NCBI RefSeq assembly: GCF_015714715.1
Contig: NZ_WAHS01000001.1
Coordinates: 2,057,001 to 2,121,000 of the forward strand
Source: Aestuariivirga litoralis
GTDB taxonomy: Bacteria; Pseudomonadota; Alphaproteobacteria; Rhizobiales; Aestuariivirgaceae
DNA: 64,000 nt
Reading direction: 5' to 3'
The translations under genes and the position numbers were made by a program. A model generated the notes under the pieces. The model did not search any database, had not been told where the DNA came from, and was given only the letters and a program-made list of their open reading frames with translations. This document shows, one piece after another, positions 43,611-51,390 of the stretch; position 1 is the first letter of the stretch, and the number at the start of each line of letters is the position of its first letter.

Positions 43611-45128
43611 ATGGCGCGTTTGGATCACAAAATTCTGCTGATTACCGGGGATCAGCTGTCGCTGAATTTGTCTGCGCTGCGGGCAGTTGAACCGGCTCAC
43701 ACTCACATCTTGTTGGCAGAAGTGGTGCCAGAGGCCACCACCGCCAAGCACCACAAGAAGAAGATCGTTCTGGTGTTTTCAGCGATGCGGCATTTTGCCG
43801 AGGAACTCCGGCGTGCGGGTTGGAATGTCGACTATGTCACGCTTGATGATCCGGAAAATTCGCAAAGCCTGAGCGGCGAGGTAAAGCGTGCGATGACGCG
43901 GCATCAGGCCGACACGGCGGTGATGACTGCGCCCAATGACTATCGTTTGCGGGGCGAATTGGCCTTCGTGGAGCAATTGGAGGACAACCGCTTTTTCAGC
44001 AGCGAAGCGGAATTCAGGTCTTTTGCTGAAACACACAAAAACCTGCGGATGGAATTCTTTTACCGGGCCCTGCGGCAGAAAACCGGACTGCTGATGGAAA
44101 ACGGGCAGCCTGTCGGTGGGCGATGGAATTACGATACCGAGAACCGCAAACCGGCAAAGTCCGCAGCTTCATTCGTGCCGCCGCCACGATTTGAGCCCAA
44201 TGTCATCACGCGGGAGGTGATTGACCTAGTGAAAGCGCGGTTCGACGACCATTATGGTTTGCTTGAGCCCTTCTGGTTTGGCGTGACCCGTAGTGATACG
44301 CAAGCCGCCTTCGAGTCATTTTTGAAGAATGCGCTGCCCCATTTCGGCGTCACCCAGGACGCGATGCTGGAGAATGAGTATTTTCTCAACCACAGCATGA
44401 TCTCGCTCTATCTCAATCTTGGCCTTCTGGATGCTCGCATGATCTGCAAGGCGGCAGAAGCTGCCTATCTCTCCGGAGACGCGCCGCTGGAATCAGTCGA
44501 GGGTTTTATCCGGCAAATCCTGGGCTGGCGTGAATATGTGCGCGGCGTTTACTGGATGAAGATGCCGGATTATCTCTCCAGCAATTTCCTGAAGGCGGAT
44601 GTACCGATTCCTGATTTCTATTGGTCAGGGGACACCGACCTGAATTGCGTGAGCCAAGCTCTGCGACAGACCCATGATGAAGCCTATGCCCATCACATCC
44701 AGCGGCTGATGATCACCGGAAATTTTGCGCTGCTTGCGGGCATCAATCCGTTTCAGGTGCATGAATGGTATCACGCCGTCTATGCCGATGCGTTTGAATG
44801 GGTGGAAGCGCCCAATACAATCGGCATGGCTTTGCATGCCGATGGCGGGCTGATGGGCTCCAAGCCCTATGCGGCCTCGGCCAATTACATCAACAAAATG
44901 TCGAACTACTGCAAAGCTTGCCGTTACGACCCGAAGCAAAGATTGGGGCCTGAGGCTTGCCCGTTCAATGCGATGTACTGGAATTTCATCGGCAAGCACC
45001 AGGACGTTTTCAGCCACAATCTGCGCATGGGGCAGATTGTGAATGCCTACCGCAAATTCAGCGCGGATGAAAAACAGGCGATTGCCAATCAGGCAAATGG
45101 CTTTATCGGCAGATTGAAGCCGTATTGA
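43611..45128 (+). CDS. phrB: Iron-sulfur bacterial cryptochrome/(6-4) photolyase (PhrB type)
   Basis: A 505-residue member of the FeS-BCP family, which repairs (6-4) photoproducts or acts as a blue-light receptor, using FAD, a lumazine antenna and a [4Fe-4S] cluster. The N-terminal ITGDQLSLNLSALRAV and late FAD-domain blocks HHIQRLMITGNFALLAGINP and MGSKPYAASANYINKMSNYC match the family. Cluster cysteines fit the known spacing: one in DLNCVSQALRQT, two in NYCKACRYDP and one in GPEACPFNAMYW. Divergent from phr. A shared bidirectional control region of 36 bp is implied. Confidence 0.93.
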   Translation: MARLDHKILLITGDQLSLNLSALRAVEPAHTHILLAEVVPEATTAKHHKKKIVLVFSAMRHFAEELRRAGWNVDYVTLDDPENSQSLSGEVKRAMTRHQADTAVMTAPNDYRLRGELAFVEQLEDNRFFSSEAEFRSFAETHKNLRMEFFYRALRQKTGLLMENGQPVGGRWNYDTENRKPAKSAASFVPPPRFEPNVITREVIDLVKARFDDHYGLLEPFWFGVTRSDTQAAFESFLKNALPHFGVTQDAMLENEYFLNHSMISLYLNLGLLDARMICKAAEAAYLSGDAPLESVEGFIRQILGWREYVRGVYWMKMPDYLSSNFLKADVPIPDFYWSGDTDLNCVSQALRQTHDEAYAHHIQRLMITGNFALLAGINPFQVHEWYHAVYADAFEWVEAPNTIGMALHADGGLMGSKPYAASANYINKMSNYCKACRYDPKQRLGPEACPFNAMYWNFIGKHQDVFSHNLRMGQIVNAYRKFSADEKQAIANQANGFIGRLKPY

Positions 45129-45135
45129 ACATAAA

Positions 45136-45162
45136 GATGCCGGACCAAAGGCCCGGCATTTT
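45136..45162. terminator. Intrinsic terminator between phrB and wrbA (convergent)
   Basis: ATGCCGG (45137-45143) pairs with CCGGCAT (45153-45159) around a 9-nt loop, followed by T residues (45159-45162) on the plus strand and preceded by an AAAG run that gives T residues on the minus strand. It probably ends both convergent transcripts. Confidence 0.75.
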
Positions 45163-45178
45163 CATCATTGCAGAGAAA

Positions 45179-45781
45179 TTACTTGGCGGCCAGCTTGGCT
45201 GCGATCTTGGCAACGTGTTCGCCCTGCCAGGCGGCAGCTTCGAGATCCTGCTTCGAGGGCATGCGCGAACCATCGCCACCGGTGGTGGTGGAGGCGCCGT
45301 AAGGCGAGCCGCCCTTGATGTCGTCATGGCCCATCTGGCCCTGATAGGCGTAAGGCAGGCCGACAATCACCATGCCGTGATGCAGCAGCACCGTGTGGAA
45401 GTTGAGGGCAGTGGATTCCTGGCCGCCATGCTGGTTGGCAGCGCCGACCATGACGGAACCCGGTTTGCCGACAAGGGCGCCCTTCATCCAGATGCCGCCG
45501 GTCTGGTCGATGAAATTCTTCATCTGGGCGGCCATCATGCCATAACGGGTCGGGGTAGCGAAGATGATGCCATCGTAATCCGCCAGCTCATCCGGCTTGG
45601 CCACGGGGGCCTTCTGGTCGGTCTTGTAGTGATAGGCCTTCTGAACATCTTCCGGAACGGTTTCGGCCACGCGCTTCACGTCAACCTTGGCGCCAGCGGC
45701 CTTGGCACCTTCAGCGGCAGCGTTGGCCATGGCTTCCATGTGGCCCCAGGAGGAGTAATAGAGAACGAGAATTTTGGTCAT
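45179..45781 (-). CDS. wrbA: NAD(P)H:quinone oxidoreductase type IV (WrbA)
   Basis: A 200-residue tetrameric FMN enzyme that reduces quinones by two electrons, avoiding semiquinones. Flavodoxin-like motifs are [17 protein letters not shown] (phosphate loop), [24 protein letters not shown], and [20 protein letters not shown] near the C-terminus. ATG 45781 has AAGGAAG four bases upstream. A VOC gene ends... upstream at 45800, 18 bp away on the same strand, so the two form a small redox/detoxification unit. Confidence 0.95.
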   Translation of the reverse strand: MTKILVLYYSSWGHMEAMANAAAEGAKAAGAKVDVKRVAETVPEDVQKAYHYKTDQKAPVAKPDELADYDGIIFATPTRYGMMAAQMKNFIDQTGGIWMKGALVGKPGSVMVGAANQHGGQESTALNFHTVLLHHGMVIVGLPYAYQGQMGHDDIKGGSPYGASTTTGGDGSRMPSKQDLEAAAWQGEHVAKIAAKLAAK

Positions 45782-45799
45782 TGGTCTTCCTTTCAAAAA

Positions 45800-46297
45800 T
45801 CAGATTGTGGCTTGCGCAAGAAGGTCGCGCAGATCGAGGCGGCGGGTGAACATGGTGAGCTTGCCGTCGGGGTCCTTCGGCCACTGGTCCTTGGGGCGAT
45901 CCCAATAAAGCTCAACGCCATTCTGGTCGGGGTCACGCAGATACAGCGCTTCAGACACACCATGGTCCGAGGCGCCATCGAGGGTGACGCCAGAATCGCG
46001 CACGCGCTTCAGCGCGTTGGCGAGGTCGGCGCGGGTGGGATAAAGAATGGCGGTGTGGAACAGGCCTGTCGTGCCGGGTGGCGGCGGCGAACCGCCCTTG
46101 CTTTCCCAGGTGTTCAGGCCGATGTGGTGGTGATAGCCGCCTGCTGAAATAAAGGCAGCATCAGTGCCGTACATGACCTGCAGCTCGAAGCCGAGTAAGC
46201 CGCAGTAAAAGCCCAAGGCGCGATCAATATCCGCGACTTTGAGATGAACATGGCCGATATGGGTGCCGGCCGGCACGACGTAGCTTGGGGATGTCAT
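45800..46297 (-). CDS. VOC family protein (glyoxalase/extradiol dioxygenase-like)
   Basis: A 165-residue vicinal oxygen chelate protein with two beta-alpha-beta-beta-beta modules. Candidate metal ligands are the His in IGHVHLKVADIDRALGFY, the His in GLFHTAILYPTR, and the Glu in DQNGVELYWDRP. The sequence resembles catechol 2,3-dioxygenase-like members that often sit beside wrbA in proteobacteria. The substrate is not known. It is the first gene of the VOC-wrbA pair, 82 bp from the divergent upp gene region. Confidence 0.87.
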   Translation of the reverse strand: MTSPSYVVPAGTHIGHVHLKVADIDRALGFYCGLLGFELQVMYGTDAAFISAGGYHHHIGLNTWESKGGSPPPPGTTGLFHTAILYPTRADLANALKRVRDSGVTLDGASDHGVSEALYLRDPDQNGVELYWDRPKDQWPKDPDGKLTMFTRRLDLRDLLAQATI

Positions 46298-46424
46298 ATC
46301 TGTAACTTTCTAAGTTACCGATAAATACTCTTCCTTAAGACGAATTGCAAGGGCTTGGCCGAAAAAAGTGGATAGCTGAATGGCCGCAGTGGGCAAGGCC
46401 TCTCTCATGCGGCAAGATGGTTTT

Positions 46425-47069
46425 ATGACCTTCAAAGCCCCCGCCAATCTCACCATCGTCAACCACCCGCTCGTGCTGCACAAGCTCACTTTGATGCGCG
46501 ACAAGAACACGCCCACCGCCGTGTTCCGCCAATTGCTGCGCGAGATCAGCCTGCTTATGGCCTATGAAGTGTGCCGCGATCTGCCGATGACCACCCGGCA
46601 TATCGAGACCCCGCTGGAACCCATGGAAGCGCCGGTGATCAAAGGCAAGAAGCAGGTGATTGTTTCGGTGCTGCGCGCCGGCAGCGGGCTGCTTGAGGGC
46701 ATGCTTGATCTCATTCCGTCAGCGCGCGTCGGCCATATCGGCCTTTACCGCGATCCGAAGACGCTGCAGCCGGTGCAATACTACATGAAGGTGCCGGAAG
46801 ACATTGCCGAGCGGGACACATTCGTGGTCGATCCGATGCTAGCCACCGGCAATTCGGTGGCCGCGGCTGTTGACCGGCTCAAGGAAAAGGGTGCCAAGGG
46901 AATCCGCCTGGTGACGCTGCTCGCCGCACCGGAAGGCATTGAACGTTTTCACAAAGCGCATCCCGATGTGCCGATTTTCACGGCAGCGGTGGATTCGCAT
47001 CTCAATGACCATGGCTATATCGTGCCGGGCCTGGGCGATGCCGGCGACCGGATGTTCGGGACGAAATAA
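46425..47069 (+). CDS. upp: Uracil phosphoribosyltransferase Upp
   Basis: A 214-residue pyrimidine salvage enzyme making UMP from uracil and PRPP. The PRPP-binding motif is [19 protein letters not shown], the uracil-binding end is [20 protein letters not shown], and the flexible-loop segment is [20 protein letters not shown] chose ATG 46425 to match family N-termini; an upstream ATG at 46407 is possible, and no strong ribosome site is seen for either. Confidence 0.96.
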   Translation: MTFKAPANLTIVNHPLVLHKLTLMRDKNTPTAVFRQLLREISLLMAYEVCRDLPMTTRHIETPLEPMEAPVIKGKKQVIVSVLRAGSGLLEGMLDLIPSARVGHIGLYRDPKTLQPVQYYMKVPEDIAERDTFVVDPMLATGNSVAAAVDRLKEKGAKGIRLVTLLAAPEGIERFHKAHPDVPIFTAAVDSHLNDHGYIVPGLGDAGDRMFGTK

Positions 47070-47146
47070 GAGACCATTAATCATCACCCCGGTTTGGCCC
47101 CGGCGTTAAGGTATTGGGCAAGGAGTGGCGGGATAGGTTAATCCCA

Positions 47147-47881
47147 ATGACCGCCTCCTCCGCCGCCCGCACCGTGATTTTCCCCCGTCCCGATGGCAAG
47201 CCCCGCCGCGTCCTCTATGCCGAGGACCAGGAAACCTCACGCGTGGTGACCAAGGCCATGCTGGAACGCATGGGCTTTCTGGTGGATGCCGTGGAAGATG
47301 GCGAACTGGCGCTGCATGCCGCCCGCAATGACAATTATGATGTGATCCTGCTCGATATCGAAATGCCGGTGATGGATGGCGTGACCGCTGCCCGGATGAT
47401 CCGCGCCGAGCTGGAGCATGTGGCGTCCACCCCTATTCTGGCCCTTTCGGCTTTCCTTGCTGATTCCACCGAACATTCGATCTGGCGCGATGCCTTTGAC
47501 AGCGCGCTTCCCAAACCCACCACCACGCGTGAGCTGTTCAAGGTGATGCATGCGGCCGTAACCTCGCGCGACACCCGTGCCAAGGCAGCAAAGCCGAAAC
47601 AGGCTGCGCCGAGCATGACGGATTATTTGAATGCGTTGAAAACCAGCCTGCCTTCAGGCCTGTGGCGCAGACTTTCAGCCACGGCGGCGCAGGACATGCA
47701 TCACCTGGTGAATGTGCTGGGTGCGGCCCAGCAGACCAATGACAAGGACTTGTGTGCCGAAGCGGCGCGGAAGCTGATCCAGATGGCCACGACGTTCGGT
47801 GCGGCCAAGGTAGCGGAACTGGCCCGGAATGCCGAAGTTGCGGTGTTGCGCCGCGAAGTCACGAACTGGGCGATGGGGTGA
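47147..47881 (+). CDS. Response regulator receiver protein with HPt-like C-terminal segment
   Basis: A 244-residue two-part protein. Residues about 20-140 form a complete receiver domain: acidic pair in VLYAEDQETSR, phosphoacceptor Asp in VILLDIEMPVMDG, Thr/Ser in LALSAF, and Lys in ALPKPTT. A linker rich in lysine and alanine follows, then a helical tail whose ARKLIQMATTFGA stretch (about residues 207-219) looks like an HPt phosphotransfer motif (AHxLKGxxxxFGA), but with Arg in place of the phosphorylatable His. It may be a docking or decoy module. No kinase is adjacent. Start at 47147 is chosen; TTG 47114 is an alternative. Confidence 0.8.
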   Translation: MTASSAARTVIFPRPDGKPRRVLYAEDQETSRVVTKAMLERMGFLVDAVEDGELALHAARNDNYDVILLDIEMPVMDGVTAARMIRAELEHVASTPILALSAFLADSTEHSIWRDAFDSALPKPTTTRELFKVMHAAVTSRDTRAKAAKPKQAAPSMTDYLNALKTSLPSGLWRRLSATAAQDMHHLVNVLGAAQQTNDKDLCAEAARKLIQMATTFGAAKVAELARNAEVAVLRREVTNWAMG

Positions 47882-47918
47882 GTTTATGCCTCTGCCTCAA
47901 GCAGGGGTAACGGAAATC

Positions 47919-48041
47919 TTAGTTCTGCAGCGCGCGGGCTTCGAGCGACTTCAGAACCTTCAGCTCTTCCAGGACCTCCGGGCTCATGCCCTGGGTGGCG
48001 CCGATTTGGCGGTATTGGCTGGGGGTGGACTTCTTTTTCAT
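47919..48041 (-). CDS. Small hypothetical protein (40 residues)
   Basis: A 40-codon reading frame on the minus strand in the 400-bp gap between the REC protein and cytochrome c'. It begins MKKKSTPSQYRQIGATQG and ends with an acidic/basic helix EVLEELKVLKSLEARALQN, followed by TAA. A GAGA ribosome-binding stretch lies 6 bp upstream of ATG 48041. The composition (Lys-rich start, amphipathic helix) is protein-like, not random. I do not recognise it. The remaining parts of the gap, 48042-48281, hold only the ribosome site of the next gene. Confidence 0.5.
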   Translation of the reverse strand: MKKKSTPSQYRQIGATQGMSPEVLEELKVLKSLEARALQN

Positions 48042-48281
48042 GATCAATCTCATTTGCGAGCATTTAAAGCTTGGAACTTAAAACAAGCCTAACCCGCACA
48101 GCCTGAATGCCATTGGAAGGCGCTATTCATGGGGCGTTCACCGGGCGAAATCGCGGCATTTGCGTTAAATTACGGCAAGATGATGCGTGACGCAGTATTT
48201 CGGCTCTGGACAGGGAATAAAGAGATGTCCAAACTGTAATCAATCATGTGGCAATAGGCCCAGAGTTGGAGGAATTGAACC

Positions 48282-48740
48282 ATGTCTAAGCTGAAAGTAG
48301 GACTGATCGCTGGCATTTTGGCGCTTACCGTGGGCGCTGGCGTTTCATTGGCCGCAATGAGCGCTGATGACGCCATCAAGGGCCGCCAGGCCTGCATGAA
48401 ACAGGGCCATGGTGGGGTGATGAAGGTGGCCGTGCCGATCATGAAGGGCGAAGCGCCTTTTGACGCTGCGGCTTTGAAAGCCGCCTATGATGGCGAAGAC
48501 GCCGCCTGCAAGGATTGGGACGCGTTCTGGGCGCCCGGGACCGAAAAGGGCACGGTGGAAACCCATGCTTTGCCCGCCATCTGGACGGACAAGGAAGGCT
48601 TCGCTGCCGCCGGCAAGGCCTGGTATGACGCCGCCACCAAGCTGCGCGCCGCCACCGATGAAGCCAGCTTCAAAGCTGCCTTCCCCGCCGTGGGTGCCGC
48701 CTGCAAGGGCTGCCACGAAAAATTCCGCGCTGCTGACTGA
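48282..48740 (+). CDS. Cytochrome c' (class II c-type cytochrome)
   Basis: A 152-residue periplasmic heme protein. A signal peptide (VGLIAGILALTVGAGVSLAA, cleavage near residue 25) is followed by a four-helix bundle, with the heme site at the very C-terminus, CKGCHEKFR, as in cytochromes c' and c556. These bind NO or CO, or transfer electrons. It has a strong GGAGG ribosome site. A diheme cytochrome gene follows 12 bp later on the same strand, so the two are likely co-expressed. Confidence 0.92.
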   Translation: MSKLKVGLIAGILALTVGAGVSLAAMSADDAIKGRQACMKQGHGGVMKVAVPIMKGEAPFDAAALKAAYDGEDAACKDWDAFWAPGTEKGTVETHALPAIWTDKEGFAAAGKAWYDAATKLRAATDEASFKAAFPAVGAACKGCHEKFRAAD

Positions 48741-48752
48741 TCTCACGCCGCG

Positions 48753-49646
48753 ATGAAACGCACTCTTCCAGCCCTGGCAGTTCTCATACTGCTGGGGCTT
48801 GGCTTTTTCTGGTGGATCACCAGCCCACAGCCCTTTGCAGCCGACGATATTCCCGAGCATGTTGCCAATCTCGAAAACGGCAAGCTGATCTTCCATGCCG
48901 GGGGTTGCATGTCCTGCCATGCGCCGGGGGCTGACCTGAAGGATGTGGCGGCTGATGTGCCGGCGGGCGGCAAGCCGTTGGTCACCCCGATCGGCACGCT
49001 CTATCCGCCTAATCTGACACCCGATCCTGAAACGGGTTTGGGCAAATGGAGTGATGCGGATTTCGTCAATGCCGTGCAGCGCGGACTCTCACCTTCAAAC
49101 GCGCATCTCATTCCGGCCTTTCCCTATACGTCCTATGCCCACATGAAGGTGGAAGACGTGCTGGATTTGAAGGCCTATCTCGCCTCGCTGCCGCCGGTGG
49201 TGAATAAGGTACCGGAAGAACCATTTCCGGCCATTCTGCGGCGCGGCATCGGCGCGTGGAAATGGGTGAGCTTTGACAGCACGCTGTGGAAGCCTGACCC
49301 CGCACAAAGTGAAAGCTGGAACCGCGGATCTTACCTCGTCAATGGCCCCGGCCATTGCCAGGAATGCCACACGCCGCGCAATCTTTTCATGGGGTTGAAT
49401 TCATCCAAGGCTTTTGCCGGCGGGCCGCATCCGGAAGGCAAGGGCAAGGTGCCCAGCCTGCGCTCCCTCGTGGAGCGTGAAAAATACAAGGACGCTGCGG
49501 ACCTTGTGCTGGCCTTCCAGAATGGTGAGACGCTGGGTTATGAACATATGAGCTCCGGCGGCATGGGCGATGTGCAGAGCAATCTTTCCAAATTGCCCGA
49601 CGCGGATTTGACCGCAATTGCGGATTATCTGCTCAGCCTGAAATAG
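48753..49646 (+). CDS. Diheme c-type cytochrome, dehydrogenase-subunit type
   Basis: A 297-residue periplasmic protein with an N-terminal membrane anchor or signal (LPALAVLILLGLGFFWWI) and two cytochrome c domains: the first heme site CMSCH (about residue 52), the second CQECH (about residue 208). GTLYPPNLTPDPETGLGKWSD and FPYTSYAHMKVEDVLDLKAYL are typical of cytochrome subunits of alcohol, aldehyde or gluconate dehydrogenases, which carry three domains; this one has only two. No dehydrogenase gene is adjacent. The 3' end overlaps the convergent hydrolase by 14 bp. Confidence 0.9.
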   Translation: MKRTLPALAVLILLGLGFFWWITSPQPFAADDIPEHVANLENGKLIFHAGGCMSCHAPGADLKDVAADVPAGGKPLVTPIGTLYPPNLTPDPETGLGKWSDADFVNAVQRGLSPSNAHLIPAFPYTSYAHMKVEDVLDLKAYLASLPPVVNKVPEEPFPAILRRGIGAWKWVSFDSTLWKPDPAQSESWNRGSYLVNGPGHCQECHTPRNLFMGLNSSKAFAGGPHPEGKGKVPSLRSLVEREKYKDAADLVLAFQNGETLGYEHMSSGGMGDVQSNLSKLPDADLTAIADYLLSLK

Positions 49647-50316
49647 ACAGAAAGCCCGCCACGCTGCGGGCGGTTTCCTCTGGATATTCCAGTGTGGGGA
49701 AATGCCCACAATCCTTGATCAGCACCGCCGTTCCGCGCGGCACGGAAGTCGCGATCTTCATCGCGGTTTCTGCTGGGGAATATTGATCATGCTCGCCCCA
49801 GAGGCAGAGGACTGGGCAGGTAATTTTGGAAAGAAGCGGCCAGAGATCGGTGCGATGTGCCATGGCGTCTGACTGCAGGGCAAATCGTTCCGGCCCGCCT
49901 TTGCGGCTCATGGCGCGGAAGGCTTCCATGGTTTCAGGCCCGCGCGGACCGGGCAGATGCGAAACGATGTCACCCATTTCCTTCAGCACCACTTCAAACT
50001 CGGTACCGCGCACGCGTTCAGACCGTTTGAGGCCGGCCGCCTGATCGACAACTGGGCCTGCGCCCGCACCGATGATGATCAAGACTTTCACGCGCTCAGG
50101 CGACGCCACCGCAGTTTCCAAAGCCACGCGGCCGCCGAAGCTGGTGCCCAGCAGGAAGAATTCTTTCGGCGCCTGCGCCAGAACCTGATCGACGCAAGCA
50201 TCCATACGACTGCCAGAAGCAACCACCACCTTGGTCTCAAGACCGAGTGCAGCATTGAAGGTTTCGTACAAGCCTTCGTCACAACCGAGGGCAGGGATTT
50301 CGAGAAGCAGCGTCAT
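49633..50316 (-). CDS. Alpha/beta hydrolase
   Basis: A 227-residue alpha/beta-hydrolase fold protein. The nucleophile elbow is LLGTSFGGRVAL (Ser), the acid is in LCLWGEHDQYSP (Asp), and the base is in IKDCGHFPTLEYPEE (His). No signal peptide is present. Substrate unknown; the lid region (about residues 105-150) is short. It converges with the diheme cytochrome gene, overlapping it by 14 bp, and stands alone upstream. Confidence 0.85.
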   Translation of the reverse strand: MTLLLEIPALGCDEGLYETFNAALGLETKVVVASGSRMDACVDQVLAQAPKEFFLLGTSFGGRVALETAVASPERVKVLIIIGAGAGPVVDQAAGLKRSERVRGTEFEVVLKEMGDIVSHLPGPRGPETMEAFRAMSRKGGPERFALQSDAMAHRTDLWPLLSKITCPVLCLWGEHDQYSPAETAMKIATSVPRGTAVLIKDCGHFPTLEYPEETARSVAGFLSISG

Positions 50317-50379
50317 GCAGCGATCCTATCATGAAACCAAAACGTCTGGGAGGCGTTGGTTCCGCATAGGAGAACCATC

Positions 50380-50571
50380 ATGCCGCATAAATATTCCGCA
50401 GCCGCTGAAAAGAAAATTCACACGGTGATGCACGAATTCAAAGAAGGTGACCTGAAAGGTGGCAACGGTGACCACCCCAAGGTGACGAGCCGCAAGCAGG
50501 CAGTGGCCATCGCTTTGTCGGAGGCGCGCGCTGCAGGCAAGAAAGTGCCGCCGAAAAAGAAGTCTCATTAA
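50380..50571 (+). CDS. Small basic protein, DUF6496-like
   Basis: A 63-residue lysine- and histidine-rich protein: KYSAAAEKKIHTVMHEFKEG, then VTSRKQAVAIALSEARAAG, and a KKVPPKKKSH tail. This matches the DUF6496 pattern of small proteins of unknown function, common in bacteria that live in soil. AGGAGA lies 6 bp upstream of ATG 50380, making this start firm. It converges with the GH25 gene with a 4-bp overlap. A nucleic-acid contact role is suggested only by the charge. Confidence 0.8.
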   Translation: MPHKYSAAAEKKIHTVMHEFKEGDLKGGNGDHPKVTSRKQAVAIALSEARAAGKKVPPKKKSH

Positions 50572-51305
50572 GTCGGCTTGGCGAAGCATTTGAAGGATGC
50601 TTTGAAACTTTGGAATTCGGCGTTGTTGCCGCGAAAGACGTTGAGATCGACAGGCGTTGCAATGCCGGGACGAGCAGCGCTGTCGTGGTATTGCCAAAGA
50701 ATCCAGCTTCGTTGCCTGTAAAAAGGCGGCAGCCCGATGCTGCGGGCCCATATTTTTTCGCTTGCGCTCAGCCCACTGAGATAGACTTGATCGAAACTCT
50801 CATCCGTATAGACCAGAGGTCGGCAACCCGCTTCTGCTTCCACTTTGTCGAGAAAGGCCACAACTTCCTTCGGCACGTCGATAACTGTGGTACCATCGCT
50901 GCAGGATTCCATTTTTTCTGCATCAAGCACGGGCGGCAATTGATCGGCGTCTTTCGGCAGTTGCGCCAGAAAGCTCTTGGCCTGTTCCTCTCCGGTTTTG
51001 CATTGGGTCAGGAAATGATAGGCGCCGACGAAAAGCCCTGCATCGCGCGCGGCCTTCCAATTTGCGACGAATTGGTCATCCACAAAAGTGCCGCCCTCGG
51101 TGGCCTTGATATAGGCGAAGCGGATATCGCTCTTGGCCACCAATGGCCAATCGATCTTGCCCTGATGATGCGACACGTCGATGCCTTTCACACCGGAATA
51201 GAGCCAAAAGAAGCCCGCATAATTCCAGCCGAAATAGAGCCCCGCGCCTGCTGCCAGCAACAGGACGAGGATCGCGCGATACACTATGCGGCTGAAACGC
51301 TTCAT
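50568..51305 (-). CDS. Glycoside hydrolase family 25 lysozyme-like protein
   Basis: A 245-residue exported or anchored muramidase-like protein. One hydrophobic helix near residues 10-30 is followed by the GH25 domain: GIDVSHHQGKIDWPLVA (first catalytic-site strand), FAYIKATEGGTFVDDQF, YHFLTQCKTGEEQA, and the catalytic DAEKMESC (Asp/Glu pair). GH25 enzymes cut the MurNAc-GlcNAc bond of peptidoglycan. ATG 51305 is chosen; upstream in-frame codons are in the pnp terminator. Could serve wall remodelling or competition. Confidence 0.9.
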   Translation of the reverse strand: MKRFSRIVYRAILVLLLAAGAGLYFGWNYAGFFWLYSGVKGIDVSHHQGKIDWPLVAKSDIRFAYIKATEGGTFVDDQFVANWKAARDAGLFVGAYHFLTQCKTGEEQAKSFLAQLPKDADQLPPVLDAEKMESCSDGTTVIDVPKEVVAFLDKVEAEAGCRPLVYTDESFDQVYLSGLSASEKIWARSIGLPPFYRQRSWILWQYHDSAARPGIATPVDLNVFRGNNAEFQSFKASFKCFAKPT

Positions 51306-51336
51306 GCGTTGAGTGTTAGCAGGCATCGCCCAAAAT

Positions 51337-51366
51337 AAAAACGCGGCACCTTTCGGCACCGCGTTT
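51337..51366 (-). terminator. Rho-independent terminator after pnp
   Basis: On the minus strand AAACGCGG pairs with CCGCGTTT (plus-strand 51359-51366 and 51339-51346) around a 12-nt loop containing a short inner CC/GG pairing, followed by a run of five T residues. It lies 25 bp after the pnp stop. Confidence 0.85.
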
Positions 51367-51390
51367 GATAACTACTTACCTGAGTAACGC

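Noticed and set aside
47081-47110. GC-rich ACCCCGG...CCCCGG stretch after upp as a terminator
   Set aside because: The arms do not form a stable stem and there is no T-run.
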